A stretch of DNA of 64,000 nucleotides from NCBI RefSeq assembly GCF_005239225.2, contig NC_133284.1, forward strand, positions 50,872,697 through 50,936,696. Direction: 5' to 3'. Origin of the DNA: Populus alba. Lineage: Eukaryota; Streptophyta; Magnoliopsida; Malpighiales; Salicaceae. Positions 34,107-46,940 of this stretch are shown here, piece after piece. A model generated the notes under the pieces. The model searched no databases. It saw only the letters and a list, made by a program, of their open reading frames with translations, and was not told the origin of the DNA. Positions within the stretch are counted from its first letter, which is position 1; the number at the start of each line of letters is the position of its first letter. The position numbers and the translations under genes are program-made.

Positions 34107-37100
34107 TCGAAGCTGTGCCAACAAATTATCCCATTCTTCGTGGCCAGAGATGCTTAGACATTGCAAAGAAGGCAATTGGGCAGCAAAATCCGTTGGACCA
34201 AAAAAACTGGACTTTGAAAGAGACAATTTTCTTAGCTGAGGGAAGTCGATGATGCCATCTTTAATTTTAGACTTGACGATGATGTCATCTCCTTCTCCAC
34301 TGTAAAATACTTGCTTTAAATTGTTAGCTTCACGAATCTCCATCTCTTCCAGGTTCTGAAGACTTGGAGACACGGAGACAGGGAAGACATATTCCAGATA
34401 ATGACAGCCTCTTATAGAGAGTTTTTTTAATTTTGGGAAGCCAAGAGACTCTGGAATTATTTCCCCTTCGTCATCCTTCTCTCTGATAAGACGCTTCAAT
34501 CCATGGCAACGTTCTATCTGTAGTGTTTCCAGATGAATAAGACTTTGAGCGAGGGACGGTGTGAAGATAAATGTCAGTTTGTGAAGAGAAGACAACTTCA
34601 GATTAATAAGACTTTGGAGGCTGACATGTCTAGTGGGCCCCTTCCATATACATTTGAGCTCAGGTAAATTTGACAGCAGTAACGTTGTTAAACATGACAG
34701 TAGCGGCAGCTCCTTCTCCTTGTTAATTCCTTTTTCAGCCTCATCAAATTCAAATACCTCTTCCAATGATCTGCAATCATAAGATTTCACTCTCCTTAGA
34801 TTTTTCAAAGCTTGCCGCCATTTTGCTGGAAACAGAGTGCGAATATCCCCACATTTTTTCACTTTGACATATTCTAATCTTTGTAAGAAGTCCTTTTGCG
34901 ACCCATGGCCATGGGAGGTCATCTGATCAGAGGACAATACTATATTTCTTAAACCCTCCACTCTCCAAAAACAAATATGAGACACGGTAGGAAACAACTG
35001 CTCAAATGTCTTTGCATTTAAGGATGTGGCGCTTATATCACCCAAATATAATCTTGTCGAGGTTGGGTATTCTTTATCGAGTTCTGAATACCAATCCCCT
35101 AACACTATATCATATTTGAGCAACCCGGGAAAAACAAAATCTCTGGGAATGCATTCAACCTTCGGTATCTTCAATGATAATACAGCTAAATGAGACAGCG
35201 AACTTAGTTCTGTTAGGCTTGCATTCATTCCTTCTGTGCTGTCACATCCAACAACATCCCATCCCTTGAAGCTCTCATCCCCCATCAACAGTTCTTCTAA
35301 CTTCTTCAACCTTGCAATCAAATTCACAGGAATCCTTCTTAGATTTGGACAATTTGTCAAATCCAACAACCTTAACTCCTTGAGCTCCCCAATTTCATCA
35401 GGTAATTCTTCAACGGAGTCGCACCAAATGAAACCAAGAATCTCAAGTCGTTGCAGCTTTCTCAACCAAATGAGGTCCTCGCATACACAGCCGATCAACA
35501 ACAACGATTGAAGGTTCGTTGAGAATTGAAGTGATTGCAATGACAAACACCCTCCATTAAGAGACAATACTTCTATTGCGCTTTCATCCCTTCAAAAAAC
35601 CTCTCTGGAACATTCAAATCATCATCCAGTTCTAATAAAAGAACTTTGAGCTGTGGACACACCAATTCTTCAGGAAGTTCTGCTAGTTTATTGCCCATTA
35701 ACGACATTGTTGTACAACCATCAAAGCTTTTATTGCTCGTTGGCCACTCCAGCAACCCAATGCCAGCCTTTACCATGAATCCGTATTTTTCTGATGATGC
35801 TATCCGAATAGCAACATCACGAACCAAGTCATGCATTTTCACATATTCTTCACTTTCAGTTCCTAACAGCATACAACAAGCTTTGAGGTTTTTGATTGCC
35901 ACATAAACTCGTTTCCTTGCATCTTCAATGGATTCCGCATCTTTATGTAACCCATAGCCAACTGCGTATCTCGTCAAGTACTCAATTGGAATGTTGCAAT
36001 CTTCTGGAAATAAACAGCATAGCAAGAAACATGACTTGGTTTCATCGGACGTCACATAATCATAGCTCAACTTAAGACATGCATATGCATTTTTTTGTCC
36101 GTCAATTTGTTCCAAATGCCGAAATTGAGAGTTTTTGAGCTCTTCAGACGCTACTTCCCACTCAACAACAGATTTATCTCTTAGAGCCCTTCCCACTGTC
36201 ACAAGTGCTACAGGCAATCCATTACATTCTCTCGCAACCTTCTTTGCCACCGTGTTCAAGGTAGAGTCCTCGTCACGTAAATCTGCATTGATTCTGAATA
36301 AAGCCCATGCTTCCTCTTCAGAAAAGAGACCTAAAAAAACTTTTTCCTTGCACTTCATATAAGAACACATGTCTTCAAGACGTGTTGTTAGAAGAATTTT
36401 ACAACCCATGTGATCATCACCAAATGGGATCCCTATTTCTTGGAAGTCAATATCTTTCCAGACATCATCCAGGACTATAAGCATCTTCTTTGCCTGCAGT
36501 CTCTGCCATAGTTCTTTTGCTCTCCCTTCTTTACTCTTCTTGTCAAATTTCAGATCTAAACTATCTGCCATTTGATCCTGGATGCCTGTGACATTTGGAT
36601 TCTGGGACACCGTAGCTATCAAAACTTCATCAAAAAGGTGCAACTCTTTGGCTCTCCTGCCTACTTCTTTCACCAGGGTGGTTTTACCCACCCCTCCCAT
36701 GCCGTACAGTCCGATCATATTGACCTTGTCATCTTTGAGAGCTTTCATAATCTGTTTGAAAGCTTCTTTTGACGATCCTGAGAGTGTGAATTCCTTTGAT
36801 GGAAGAAATTTTATCTCTTGAAGAGGTGCTTTGTGGGACACTTTTGGAAACTTTCTGCTATTTTCTTCAAGTTTTCTCAAAGTCTCCGTCTTCTTTGCCA
36901 GTGCCTTGCTTAACTTGAATTGTCGGATCGAATTTGGACACCAAGTAAAGCATTTGATGATTTTTCCTTTTTCATTTTGCAAACGATTCACACCTTCAAT
37001 TTCGTTTTTTGCATTTTCCAGCCATGTGTTGACATCCATCTCAATTTCTTCAGCATTCCTTTCAGCAACGTTGACAGCATCTTGCAGACGATAAAATGCC

Positions 37101-37243
37101 AAAGCCAGGTTCATCATTTGTTCATCGAATTCTTGAACAAAATTGTTGAAACAGAACATGTAACGGAACTGCTTGATTGCTGGTTCCACCAAGAGCTCTG
37201 CTATCTTAGATACAACGGACCCGCCAACACTTTCGATTGCCAT
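34107..37243 (-). CDS. NLR B exon 1: coiled coil, NB-ARC, first LRR block (frame broken)
   Basis: The start is at 37243 (MAIESVGGSVV). The frame is open to 35573 (ending FFEGMKAQ-stop) and resumes in another frame from about 35567 to 33990 as the LRR block ending at LLAQLR. Without the donor GT, the LRR frame would read through the intron to a stop at 33990, adding about 39 non-conserved residues. Relative to copy A it carries an extra MGDESFKGWD-type insertion in the LRR region and an AEKGINKEKEL segment. Confidence 0.88.
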
Positions 37244-39163
37244 TTTCCACCAGTCTCTGTATGGAAGGTTGATGATGATCACTTTGATACCTGCACGAAT
37301 GATACGAGCTGCTCATCGCTTCCAACAACACATCTAATCAATCTAAAGCTATGATCGGTCAATGTTTTTTTTTTTTTAAAAAAAGTTATGAATAAGGAGA
37401 CAAAAAAGACTTGCAAGGAAGTATAATTAATGGAACGAACTCAACAAAGGATCAGTCTTAGCCAACTAAAATCTGTAATGACTATCTCTGCATCATACGC
37501 TTATTTACACAACAGCTTTATATAATGAAGCTGATTTGGTTTCAATTTTATTATCTTAATTTTAAACACTCATTTCCTCGATATATATAGTTCATATATA
37601 GATCTATGTGCTTTTTTCCATAAAACAAAGATAGAAATACTTTTTTTTTTCCTTCTCAAAACCAATAAAAAGAATTTCATTAGTGAAAGATAGCATACCA
37701 CCGATCTAACGAATACATTGAAACAAAATAGTTTACACTTATGAGTTTAAAGCAGCAATTCCCACAAAAATGCAATTTTATGAAATAATTAAGATAAAAA
37801 GCATAATATAAAGATAGTTACGAACAAATAAAAGAATAATATGTACAAGCACTCACCTAGCAAAGAGAGAAAGGAATGGAAGGCTGATGAAGATCACTTT
37901 GACACCTGCACGAATGATACTAGCTCCTCTTCGCTTCCAATAAATATGATCGGTAAATGTTTTTTTTTTTTTGAAAATTATGAATAAGGAGAAAAAAAAG
38001 AGACTTGCAAGGAACTCCACAAAGGATCAAACTTAGGCAACTAAAATCTGCAATGACTATCTCTTGCATCACACACTCAAGTAATAAGACCTGCCCATTA
38101 CATTATACAGAAAGCTAAAAAGGCTATTGATAGCATCCACCAAGGTTTTATTTCATTTCAGTCCTTTCATTTTTTTTCTATTTCACCCTTCGATGCTTCA
38201 AATTGTTTTTTTTTTTAATTTGATTTAATAGGGTGTTGTTTTTCTCTTGAGTTGTTGTGATTACCCTCGCATATGCGCTATGCTGGGAATTGCAATTACA
38301 AATTACAGTTTCAAATTTAGAAAACAATTAAGAGAAAGGACCTGTGACATGGAGATAAGGTAATACGAGAAGCCAATAGATTGTCGCCACTCGTTCGACC
38401 TTATCTCATCCTTACAACCAATTGATAGTAACCAACAAGGTTGTTGATCAGTAACTCTCGTGTGTGCAATCAAAGACCTGCACCGAGTTTTTATTTTTTT
38501 TTATTTTTATGTTTTTATAACTGATTTTGAATGAGTTTTAATTCAAAATATATTAAATTAGAATTTTTTTATTTTAATATATTAATATAAAAAATTTTAA
38601 AAAAAAATTTTAAATATATTTTTAAATAAAAATAATCCTTAAACACAGCTTACATCTAAAATATCAATCTTTAATCTTTCTCTAGTTTTACTTTTATCAT
38701 TTTCTGTTGTACTTGGCCTGATTATGGACTAACCTCGAAAAACAATTTATAGATTACTTGTTCTTTAAATTCACTTATAAGTAATCAAATCAACTCAAAT
38801 TAATTATTTTTATTAAAACAATAATATACAAGAAAACAAACCCTAAAATAGGTTTGATGGAAATATAGAAATTAACAAGGGAGAGTGGATTTCCACTGTA
38901 CACCTTAAGAGTAAAATTTGTAATAATTAGGTCCCTTTAACCTTATTCTGCCTTGTCTTTTAGCACCACACATTACATCTCTGATTGAGGACCATACAAG
39001 GAACTGACCACGTGCCTTAAAATCAAGTTCTTGTTTCTCACTCTGTCCCCGCTTTTCAAAACACTCTCCTGTTCTTCTAATAATGGTGAGAAGATGTCAT
39101 TTTCACGAGGACAATAATATAATGGTCAATAATGATTACAATAATGTTTTAAGAAGTCTGCAT
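37244..39163 (-). promoter_or_regulatory. NLR B 5' region and proximal upstream flank
   Basis: As in copy A, the block around the ATG (37253-37366) is repeated about 600 bp upstream (37867-37960). Further out are a stretch with no match in the A flank (38100-38450) and the shared ttctgccttgtcttttagca block (38947). The flank is then cut by the hAT insertion at 39164. No TATA box is assigned. Confidence 0.6.
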
Positions 39164-40518
39164 CATAGTTATTAAACCCGGCTCGGGATTGACCGGCCAA
39201 GGAACCGGGTCTTGGGTTTCATGGGTCAACCCGGGTTGACCTGTAATAATTAAAAAAAAAAATTAATATTTCATATGAAAAAAATTCATGTAAATATAGA
39301 TTATACATATTATAAATAATGAAGTTTAAAATAATATTTTAAAAAGTTTTTTATCCCATATTAAATAGATATTATGTTAAGCTTTTAAGTTGAAGTATTT
39401 AAATTAAAAAAGTTTTTTATCCTACATTGAAAAAACATAACTTTTTTCATGAGAACATAGAGTATATATATGAAAGGGCTTCAAATCCCACATTGAAAAG
39501 ATATTATATTATCCCTTTAAGTTAAAGTATTTAAACCAAAAGGTTTTTTATCCCACATTGAAAAAACATGATTTTTCCTTTGGGAACATAGAGTATATAT
39601 ACTAATGGGTTTCAAATCCCACATTGAAAAAAAATAACTTTTTTTCATGTGAACATAGAGTATATATATGAAAGGGCTTCAAATCCCACATTGAAAAGAT
39701 ACTATGTTATCATTTTAAGTTGAAGTATTTAAACCAAAAGGTTTTTTATCCCACATTGGAAAAACATGATTTTTTCCTTGGAAACATAGAGTATATATAC
39801 TAATGGGTTTCAAATCCCACATTGAAAAAGCATAACTTTTTTCATGGGAACATAGAGTATATATATGAAAGGGCTTCAAATCCCACATTGAAAAGATACT
39901 ATATTATCCCTTTAAGTTAAAGTATTTAAACCAAAAGGTTTTTTATCCCACATTGAAAAAACATGATTTTTTCTTTGGGAACATAGAGTATATATACTAA
40001 TGGGTTTCAAATCCCACATTGAAAAAACATAACTTTTTTTATGGGAACATAGAGTATATATATGAAAGGGCTTCAAATCCCACATTGAAAAGATATTATG
40101 TTATCCCTTTAAGTTAAAGTATTTAAACCAAAAGGTTTTTTATCCCACATTGAAAAAACATGATTTTTTCCTTGGGAACATAGAGTATATATACTAATGG
40201 GTTTCAAATCCCACATTGAAAAAAATATAATTTTTTTCATGTGAACATAGAGTATATATATGAAAGGGCTTCAAACCCCACATTGAAAAGATACTATGTT
40301 ATCATTTTAAGTTGAAATATTTAAACCAAAATTTTTTTTATCCCACATTTAAAAAAAAAAAAAAAAAAACCTGGGTCTCGTCCGGGTTTGCCCGGGTCAC
40401 CCGGGTCCTGGGTCGACCCGCCGGGTCGCCCGGGTTTGGCCGGGCTGTTGCCACAGCCAGTCTTTTATTAAACCCAAACCGGTCCAGCCACCGGGCCAGG
40501 CCGGGTTTAATAACTATG
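39164..40518. mobile_element. Non-autonomous hAT element, 1355 bp, perfect 19-bp TIRs
   Basis: The ends are perfect inverted repeats: catagttattaaacccggc on the left and gccgggtttaataactatg on the right. An 8-bp duplication, gtctgcat, flanks it (39156-39163 and 40519-40526). The related flanks at 3915-3922 and 48607-48614 read gtttgcat uninterrupted, i.e. empty sites. Both subterminal regions are GC-rich (gggtcaacccgggttgacc; gggtcgacccgccgggtcg). TIRs and subterminal motifs match the 3.85 kb hAT element at 57435-61286. The interior is a tandem repeat and encodes no protein. Confidence 0.93.
39340..40345 (+). repeat. 197-bp tandem repeat filling the hAT element interior
   Basis: The landmark gggcttcaaa recurs at 39476, 39674, 39871, 40068 and 40266, a period of 197-198 bp over about five copies. 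Each unit consists of two diverged halves of about 100 bp, both with tcaaatcccacattgaaaa and gaacatagagtatatata, one followed by tgaaaggg and the other by ctaatggg. High similarity between copies indicates recent amplification. Confidence 0.92.
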
Positions 40519-40526
40519 GTCTGCAT

Positions 40527-42900
40527 GTGATATTAAAAAAAATAATAAAATAAAATAAATAAAATAAAAAATAACACAGGTTTTCTTGTACGCAAAATTT
40601 TTCTTTTTCTTTTAAGAAAATAAAATAATTTGAATGATTACTTAGATATTTCACAAGTATTTTTTAAAAAAATTAAATTTATTTATTTGTTTGTTTTTAA
40701 TTAATATTTTTTAATATATTTTTTATCATTTTAATGTCTTGATGTCAAAAAAAATTTAAAAAAATATATATTTATTTAATGTATTTCCGAACAAAAAACA
40801 CTTTAAAAATTAATTATTATCATATTTCTAAAAACACTTTAAATTCATGGGTTATTAGATTATTGCATCAATTTAGATTAATCAATTTTATTAAAGAAGC
40901 ATATTTAAAAAAAAAAATTCTTAATTTTAACTTGATCAGATCTGGTTTGTTCAGCTGAATTTTCAACTTAAAAAAAAAGAAAAATTACATGAACTTAGTT
41001 TGCAAATCCTTTGATAGGAGTAGCAGTCATCAGGGTGGATGAAGGAGGAAATCTACAACCAGCAACAACCAGAAGATATCACCAATCTGCAATGACTATC
41101 TCCGCATCAAAAGACGGGGAACTAAAATTAACCCTCTAATAATTAAACATCCTGGGAGTGTCTCAGAAATCCTTTGATCTTTTAATTGCTCATTTAAAGC
41201 TTATCAATCCTGAAGTAGTTCAGCTGACGTTAGTGTCGCGTGATCTAACTTCTACTAGTTTATTGAACTTTTATTTATTGGATAAATTTTTTAAAATGTT
41301 AAAAAATATTAAAAGCATGAAGAATCTTTTAATTATATTATTATTGGTTTAGTAAGTTAATTTTGTAATTTTATATTTTTATCTAACTCAAGTTTTTAAT
41401 TAAATAACATAAAAATTAGCTTAAATTAAATTGATTGATTTTATGGATCAAAATACATTTTTAATGATTGGTAAAAACATAAATTAACTTTTAATAAAAC
41501 TTTCAAAATGATAACTTTTTTTAAAAAAATATATACCATTAAACTACATGGATGTTATCAATTTTGCACCCTTTTATTACTAAACTATTTTGATTTTTCA
41601 TAGAAAGCAAATAAAAAAAATAGTGTGAGTCTCAACCTAGATTAACTTGTCAAACTCGCAATCAAGGTCATGAGATTGTGATAATCTTATAGAAAGTAAA
41701 TCAAAACAAATTATAAATCTCAATTTTCAATAAATTTATTGTTAAAGGTTGAAATTAAAAAAAAAATCAATCTAAAAATATTATACAATAAAAGACGTGA
41801 GTCTACACGACTTAACTCACAAAACACGCGACCTGAGTCATAAAATCAGGATAACCTCATAAAAAAAACAAACCAAAATAAATCATGAAGCTTAATTCAT
41901 AATCAACCCAATGTTGGATCATAAAATTGAAAAAAAATACCAATTATAAAAAGATAAAAAAAAATTGAGCTAACTCGTCAAACCCATAATACGAGTTATT
42001 AGACTTAGTTAACCATATATAAAGCAAACTATAATAAATTATTAAGCCGACTCCAATAAACTAAATGTTAAAAATATAAAATTAGGGAAAGAAATATAGA
42101 TTTAGAATACAAAAAATTTTAAAAAAAATTATTGGAATAAATAGTGTTTTGTGAGGCGGTAAATAGTAAATTTACCACCTCTTTTAGTTTTAGTGTAAAG
42201 AGACTGAGTTAACCATATATAAAACAAACTACAATAAATTATTAAACCCGGTCTCCAATAAACTAAATGTTGAAGAATGAAATTAGAGAAATATATATAG
42301 ATTTAGAAAAGAAAAAAAACCAAGTAAAACAAACACTATTGACGATGCAATTTTTAAAAAATTTTAAGATTTTGATCATTAACTCGAGATAAAAAAAATA
42401 AAAAGAAATGAAAAAAAAACATGAGTCAAACTTAGTAAATATATTGAATTCATGACTTGAGACATAATATCAAGATAACTCTATAGAAAAAAAAACATGA
42501 AAAAAAGAATACCAATTTTCAAAAAACTTAATTAAAAAAAACAAAATTCTCTCATGTATTGCCTCAAATTAAATTAAAAAGAATGAAATTAAAAAAATTA
42601 TTTTAATTAAAAAACATTCCTTTTAAAGAAGCACAATTTAATAAACATCAGGAAAAAAACTTTTAAGCAATCCTTGTTATTTTAAAAAGAAAGATAAATC
42701 AAAGAGAGTAAAAAAAAATGTTAGAGGTTGAAATATAAAAAAAGAAAATATCTTAAAAAAAGAAACAAAACACTAAAGAAATCTGAGTAAACCCTATAAA
42801 CTCGGGTTAAACTATTAAACTTGCAATTCATTAAATTCTTGACACAGGCTCCTAAAAAATTAAATATTAGAAGATGAAATCAATTAATTTTATTTATAAA
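40527..42900 (-). repeat. Distal upstream flank of NLR B, colinear with 3920-6630
   Basis: The flank resumes after the hAT element with the same order of modules as the left-hand flank: ggaaatctacaaccagcaac (41049), aatcctttgat (41168), aaactacatgg (41541), and accctataaactcgggttaa (42790). No gene is visible. Small reading frames here are not conserved between the two copies. Confidence 0.7.
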
Positions 42901-44200
42901 CTAAGTGCCGAAGTTGTTTTTTATACGTCAGTTAGGCTAATAAGAAATTTTCATATAAATCTCTTAGAATTTGCATTTTAAAAAAAGAATTAATTTTGTT
43001 ATTGTTGTAATTTTTTATTTCAAGTTAAACTCTGATTATGTGGCGTTACTTTGATGCTTTGACACTTAAAAGAGATATTCTATTTCTATAGACCCTAAAG
43101 AGAGAAAGGAATGGAAGGCTGATGATGATCACTTTGACACCTGCACGAATGATACTAGCTCCTCTTCGCTTCCAATAACGGATATAATTATTAATGTAAA
43201 GCTATGATCGGTTTATTTTTTTTGTTTCTTTTTTAAAAAATTATGAATAAGGAGAAAACGAGACTTTCAAGGAACTTAACAGCTGGATCAAACTTAGGCA
43301 AATGCTATTGGTGGCATCCAACTCCTTTTTGTCTTTTCACCCTCTTTTGTGGTTTTATTTTATTTCAGTCCTTCCATTTTTAAAATTTCACCCTTTGATG
43401 CTTCAAATTGTTTTTTTTAATTTGATTTAATAGCGTGTTGTTTTGCTCTTGATTTTAATACTCTCCCCAGTTAATTAACTTGGCAACATTTTGTTTTTTT
43501 GTTTTTTTTTAATTGGGTTTGGATGAGTTTTGTTCGAATATAAATTTTTAAAAATATATATCAAATTAGTGTTTTGTTTTAATGATTTAAACATGTTGAT
43601 ATAAAAATTTTAAAAAATTATTTTTAAATATTTTTAAGCAAAAAAATACTTTTAAAAAACATATTATATTACAATATCAATCCCACACTCTGTTGGCATT
43701 CTTAATCTTTCTCTGGTTTTACTTTTATCCTTGTCTTTTCTTTTTTGTTATTTTTATTAAAGCAATAATATTCAAGAAAAAAAACCTCTTCAGATGTTTC
43801 AAGTTCAAACCCTAAAATAGGTTTGATGGAAATATAGAAATTAACTAGGGACTAGGAAGAGTCTATTTCCACTAGACACCTTATTCTGCCTTGTCTTTTA
43901 GCACCACACATTACCTCTCTGATTGAGGCCATAAAATCATGTTCTTGCTTTTCAAAACATTCTCCTGTTCCTCTTAGCACGAGATAGAATATAGAGCTAA
44001 AAAAACTTTTATTTCAGCGGCCTTGACTAAAGCAAGGAAATAATGGTGAGAAGATGTCAATTCCCTGTCATTTTCACGAGGACAATAATATTGTTTTACA
44101 AACTTTGCATATGATATTAATAACAAAGATTCCACCGGGTTAGCATATAAAATCAATGACCTTGTTGTGATGTTGTACAACCTCATCAAAATTAAATTGA
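42901..44200 (-). repeat. Gene-less remnant of an NLR upstream flank
   Basis: The block 43098-43217 repeats the NLR 5' block (ggaaggctgatgatgatcac, cacctgcacgaatgatac, agctatgatcgg). It is followed in the usual order by tgatgcttcaaattgtttttt (43395), ttctgccttgtcttttagca (43884) and tcacgaggacaataat (44076). No NLR coding sequence lies to its left, so this is a flank without its gene. Confidence 0.65.
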
Positions 44201-46940
44201 ATAAAATTATAAAATTTAATTATCAATGTAAAATTTTCAAAATCAAAGAAAATAAAAAAAATAAAGTCAAATATTCAATTAAATAAATATTAAAGGATAA
44301 AACTAAAAAAATATAAGCTTAAAAAGGAGGAAAAACTAAGCAAACTCGAGAAAATCTCTTAAATCTATGTTAATCTTCCAAGCTCATAACTCGTGAAATT
44401 CTATCTTGGCTCAATCAAAAAAGCTCTATTCGCAACTAATTTAATGTTGAAGGATGAAGTAAAAAAAATAATTAATTAAAAAAAAAACAATAAAAAATTG
44501 AGGATCAAATCTAATAAGAAAAAAAACTAGGGGATGAATTTGAAAAATTATCTCAAATAAAATAAATAGAAATCAAAAGAAAAGTGACTGAATTTGACAT
44601 ATAAAAAAAACTAAAGGAGGTTGAAATTGAAAAAACTATCTAATTTTATTAAAAAAACTAAAACAAATATTCATGAACTCTAATTTCAAATCAAACAGAA
44701 TATTAAATAATGAGATTAGGGGAAAAAAGCTATATAAAAAAAAGAAAAAAAAAGAGTCAACTTGGTTAACCGGCCAAACCTGTTACCCAAGTCACAAAAC
44801 AAAGATAAACTAATAAAATGTAAATCCAATGTTGAAGGACCCATGACTCAATTCATGAGACCGAGATAACATTTTAGAAAGAAAGTAAAAAAATCGATTT
44901 AAAATGTCAAAACCCACAACCTTGATCATGAAACTAAGATATCCTTGTAAAATGTAAATTAAAATAAACTATGAAAGTTTAAGTCTCAACCGATCCAATG
45001 TTGAATGATAAAATTGTAACAAAACTCAATTTATAAAGACACAAAAAACAAGCTGAGTTAACTTGGGTTAACTCATTATGAACTATTCATGTATCATGAG
45101 GCTAAATATAACTCAATAGAAAGCAAATAAAACAATCATGAAGCCTAATTATCAATATACTCAGTATTAAATGATGAGACTAAGAAGAAAAGGTTACTTA
45201 AGAAAAAAAAACAACTCAAGTCAATCGGGTTAACTCACTAAATCTGTGATTCTTGCAATGAGAGTGAGATAACTCAATAAAAAACAAATTTAATATTAAA
45301 AAATAAATTGATTTTTATAAAAAAGCATTAATTAAAAATTAAAAAAATATTAATCCAATAAATAGTGTTTTGTGAGGAGGGGTTATAATAAAAACCCCTT
45401 CTTATTTAGTATTTTCTTGCTAATTTAATATATTAATTAGAGTTTTTAAAAGAGAAAACATGGGCAAGTGAGAGACAAGGAAAAAAGAGAAAGTAAGCTC
45501 CTCTTTTGATATGGTGGCCGGGCTAGTCTTTCTTTGGTTTTTCTTTTTAAAACTTGATGCCCCCTGTATAGAAATCCTTGAACTGTAGCGGAGTTGAAGG
45601 TTATGTAAAAAAAAAAAGAAGGTAAACTCTCTTAATTTCTCTTATTAAAGGATGAATTACATGTTATTCACTTTTTATTAAAAAAAAAAAGACATGGAGA
45701 ATGAGTCGCTACACCTATATTAGAAAAATGACATTTCATTTGCTTGTTCAGAATTTAATGACTGAATTAGGTTAAGGGTATTTTATACCCAAAAGTTTTT
45801 TTTTTAATTTTATTTTTAACTCATAACATGTAGAAAACATCACAAAAGCTTTGATAAATCTATTTATAGCATTAAATAACCCAGTAAGCGGTCAAAACAC
45901 CCAAAAACAACATGAATTAACCTTTTTTGATTTAGAAAAGACAAAAAACACATAAGTAAAACTTTTAAGGAGACAGATGAAGAACATCTAAGTAGAATTT
46001 TTATCATCGGATGAATCTCGTTGCACCAAAATCGACCTTTTACATGGCTAGGATCGATGTCAACTAATGACTTTCTTTTTCTTCAATTGTAGTCCAATAA
46101 CCTTTTCTCTCATCTTTCAAATCAATAACTGAAAATAAAAAAAATTCAATAAAAAAATGAATTTTCTAAAACTAAAAGGATTTAAAAATTATAATTCAAA
46201 CAAAGTGAACTTTTTATGTTAATTTTGAAATTGCCACCTATTTTTTTTATTCTTTTTTCTTTTGTCCCCGACTTTTAATCTTACCCTTTCAAAACAAACA
46301 AAAAACAATTGGCCATCAATTTGACCACAAAATGATAAAATTAAAAAAGAAAAAATGTTCGATCATTAAAAAAAAAAAAATCACTACTCCGGTTCATGAT
46401 AAAATGTGAGAGGGTTCATAGTGAATGTTGCCATCATAAAATCACCTAACGGTTTATTAATTTATTTTGATAATGTAATGCCTTAGTTAGAAATAATTGA
46501 TCCACCACATCAACTATAGTAGAGTTCAAGGTTGTGTTTTGTGAGGAAGGGTATAATAAAAAAAACCCTTCTCATTTAGTTTTTTTTTTAATTAGAGATT
46601 TTAAAATACAAAACAGGGACAAAGACGGGGAAAAAAGAAAGAAAGTAAGCTTATCTGTTGAAATGGTGGTCGGCCAGTTTTTCTTTGCCATTTCTTTTTA
46701 AAACCTTGATGCCCTTGGATAGAAATCCTTGACCCCCCACAGCAACTGTAGCAGAGTTGAAGGTTATGTAAAAAAAGTCTAAACTCCACCGAAAGTATTT
46801 GGAGCATTAGAGTTTTTAAAAGATAACGGGGACAAGTGCTTTCCGCTTGTCCAAGATACACAGTAATAATTTTATTTTATTTTTATTTTATAGTGGTACA
46901 ATAATGTTGTAGAGCTAAAAAAAACTTTACGAAAGCAGGA
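44201..46940. repeat. AT-rich dispersed repeats
   Basis: No gene is seen. One recurring unit reads gtgttttgtgagga(g/a)gg, then accccttct(t/c)atttagt, then gaaagtaagct and gatatggtgg; it lies at about 45360-45620 and 46530-46830 and again at 47790, 49600, 52690 and 54130. Another recurring phrase is the gggttaactcattaa type (45065, 45230). Family identity is unknown. Confidence 0.5.

Larger units (their letters stand above)
31447..37243 (-). pseudogene. NLR copy B: CC-NBS-LRR resistance protein with a frame break and a lost splice donor
   Basis: This is a tandem paralogue of copy A with the same four-exon layout: 34107-37243, 32523-33155, 31684-32415 and 31447-31566, about 1540 residues. All NB-ARC motifs are intact: P-loop GMGGVGKTT at residues 181-189, kinase-2 LIVLDDVW at 255-262, RNBS-B ILLTTR at 283-288, GLPV at 342-345 and MHD at 470-472. 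A GC dinucleotide duplicated at 35578-35581 shifts the frame right after FFEGMKA, at the NB-ARC/LRR junction, giving a TAG two codons later. The exon 1 donor, gtacgt in A, reads gaacgt here. The predicted product is a truncated CC-NB-ARC of about 557 residues; such short forms can be functional in principle, but that is speculation. Confidence 0.9.

Noticed and set aside
40312..40530. Overlapping ORFs at the right end of the 1355-bp hAT element
   Set aside because: They translate the GC-rich subterminal repeats and TIR on both strands.
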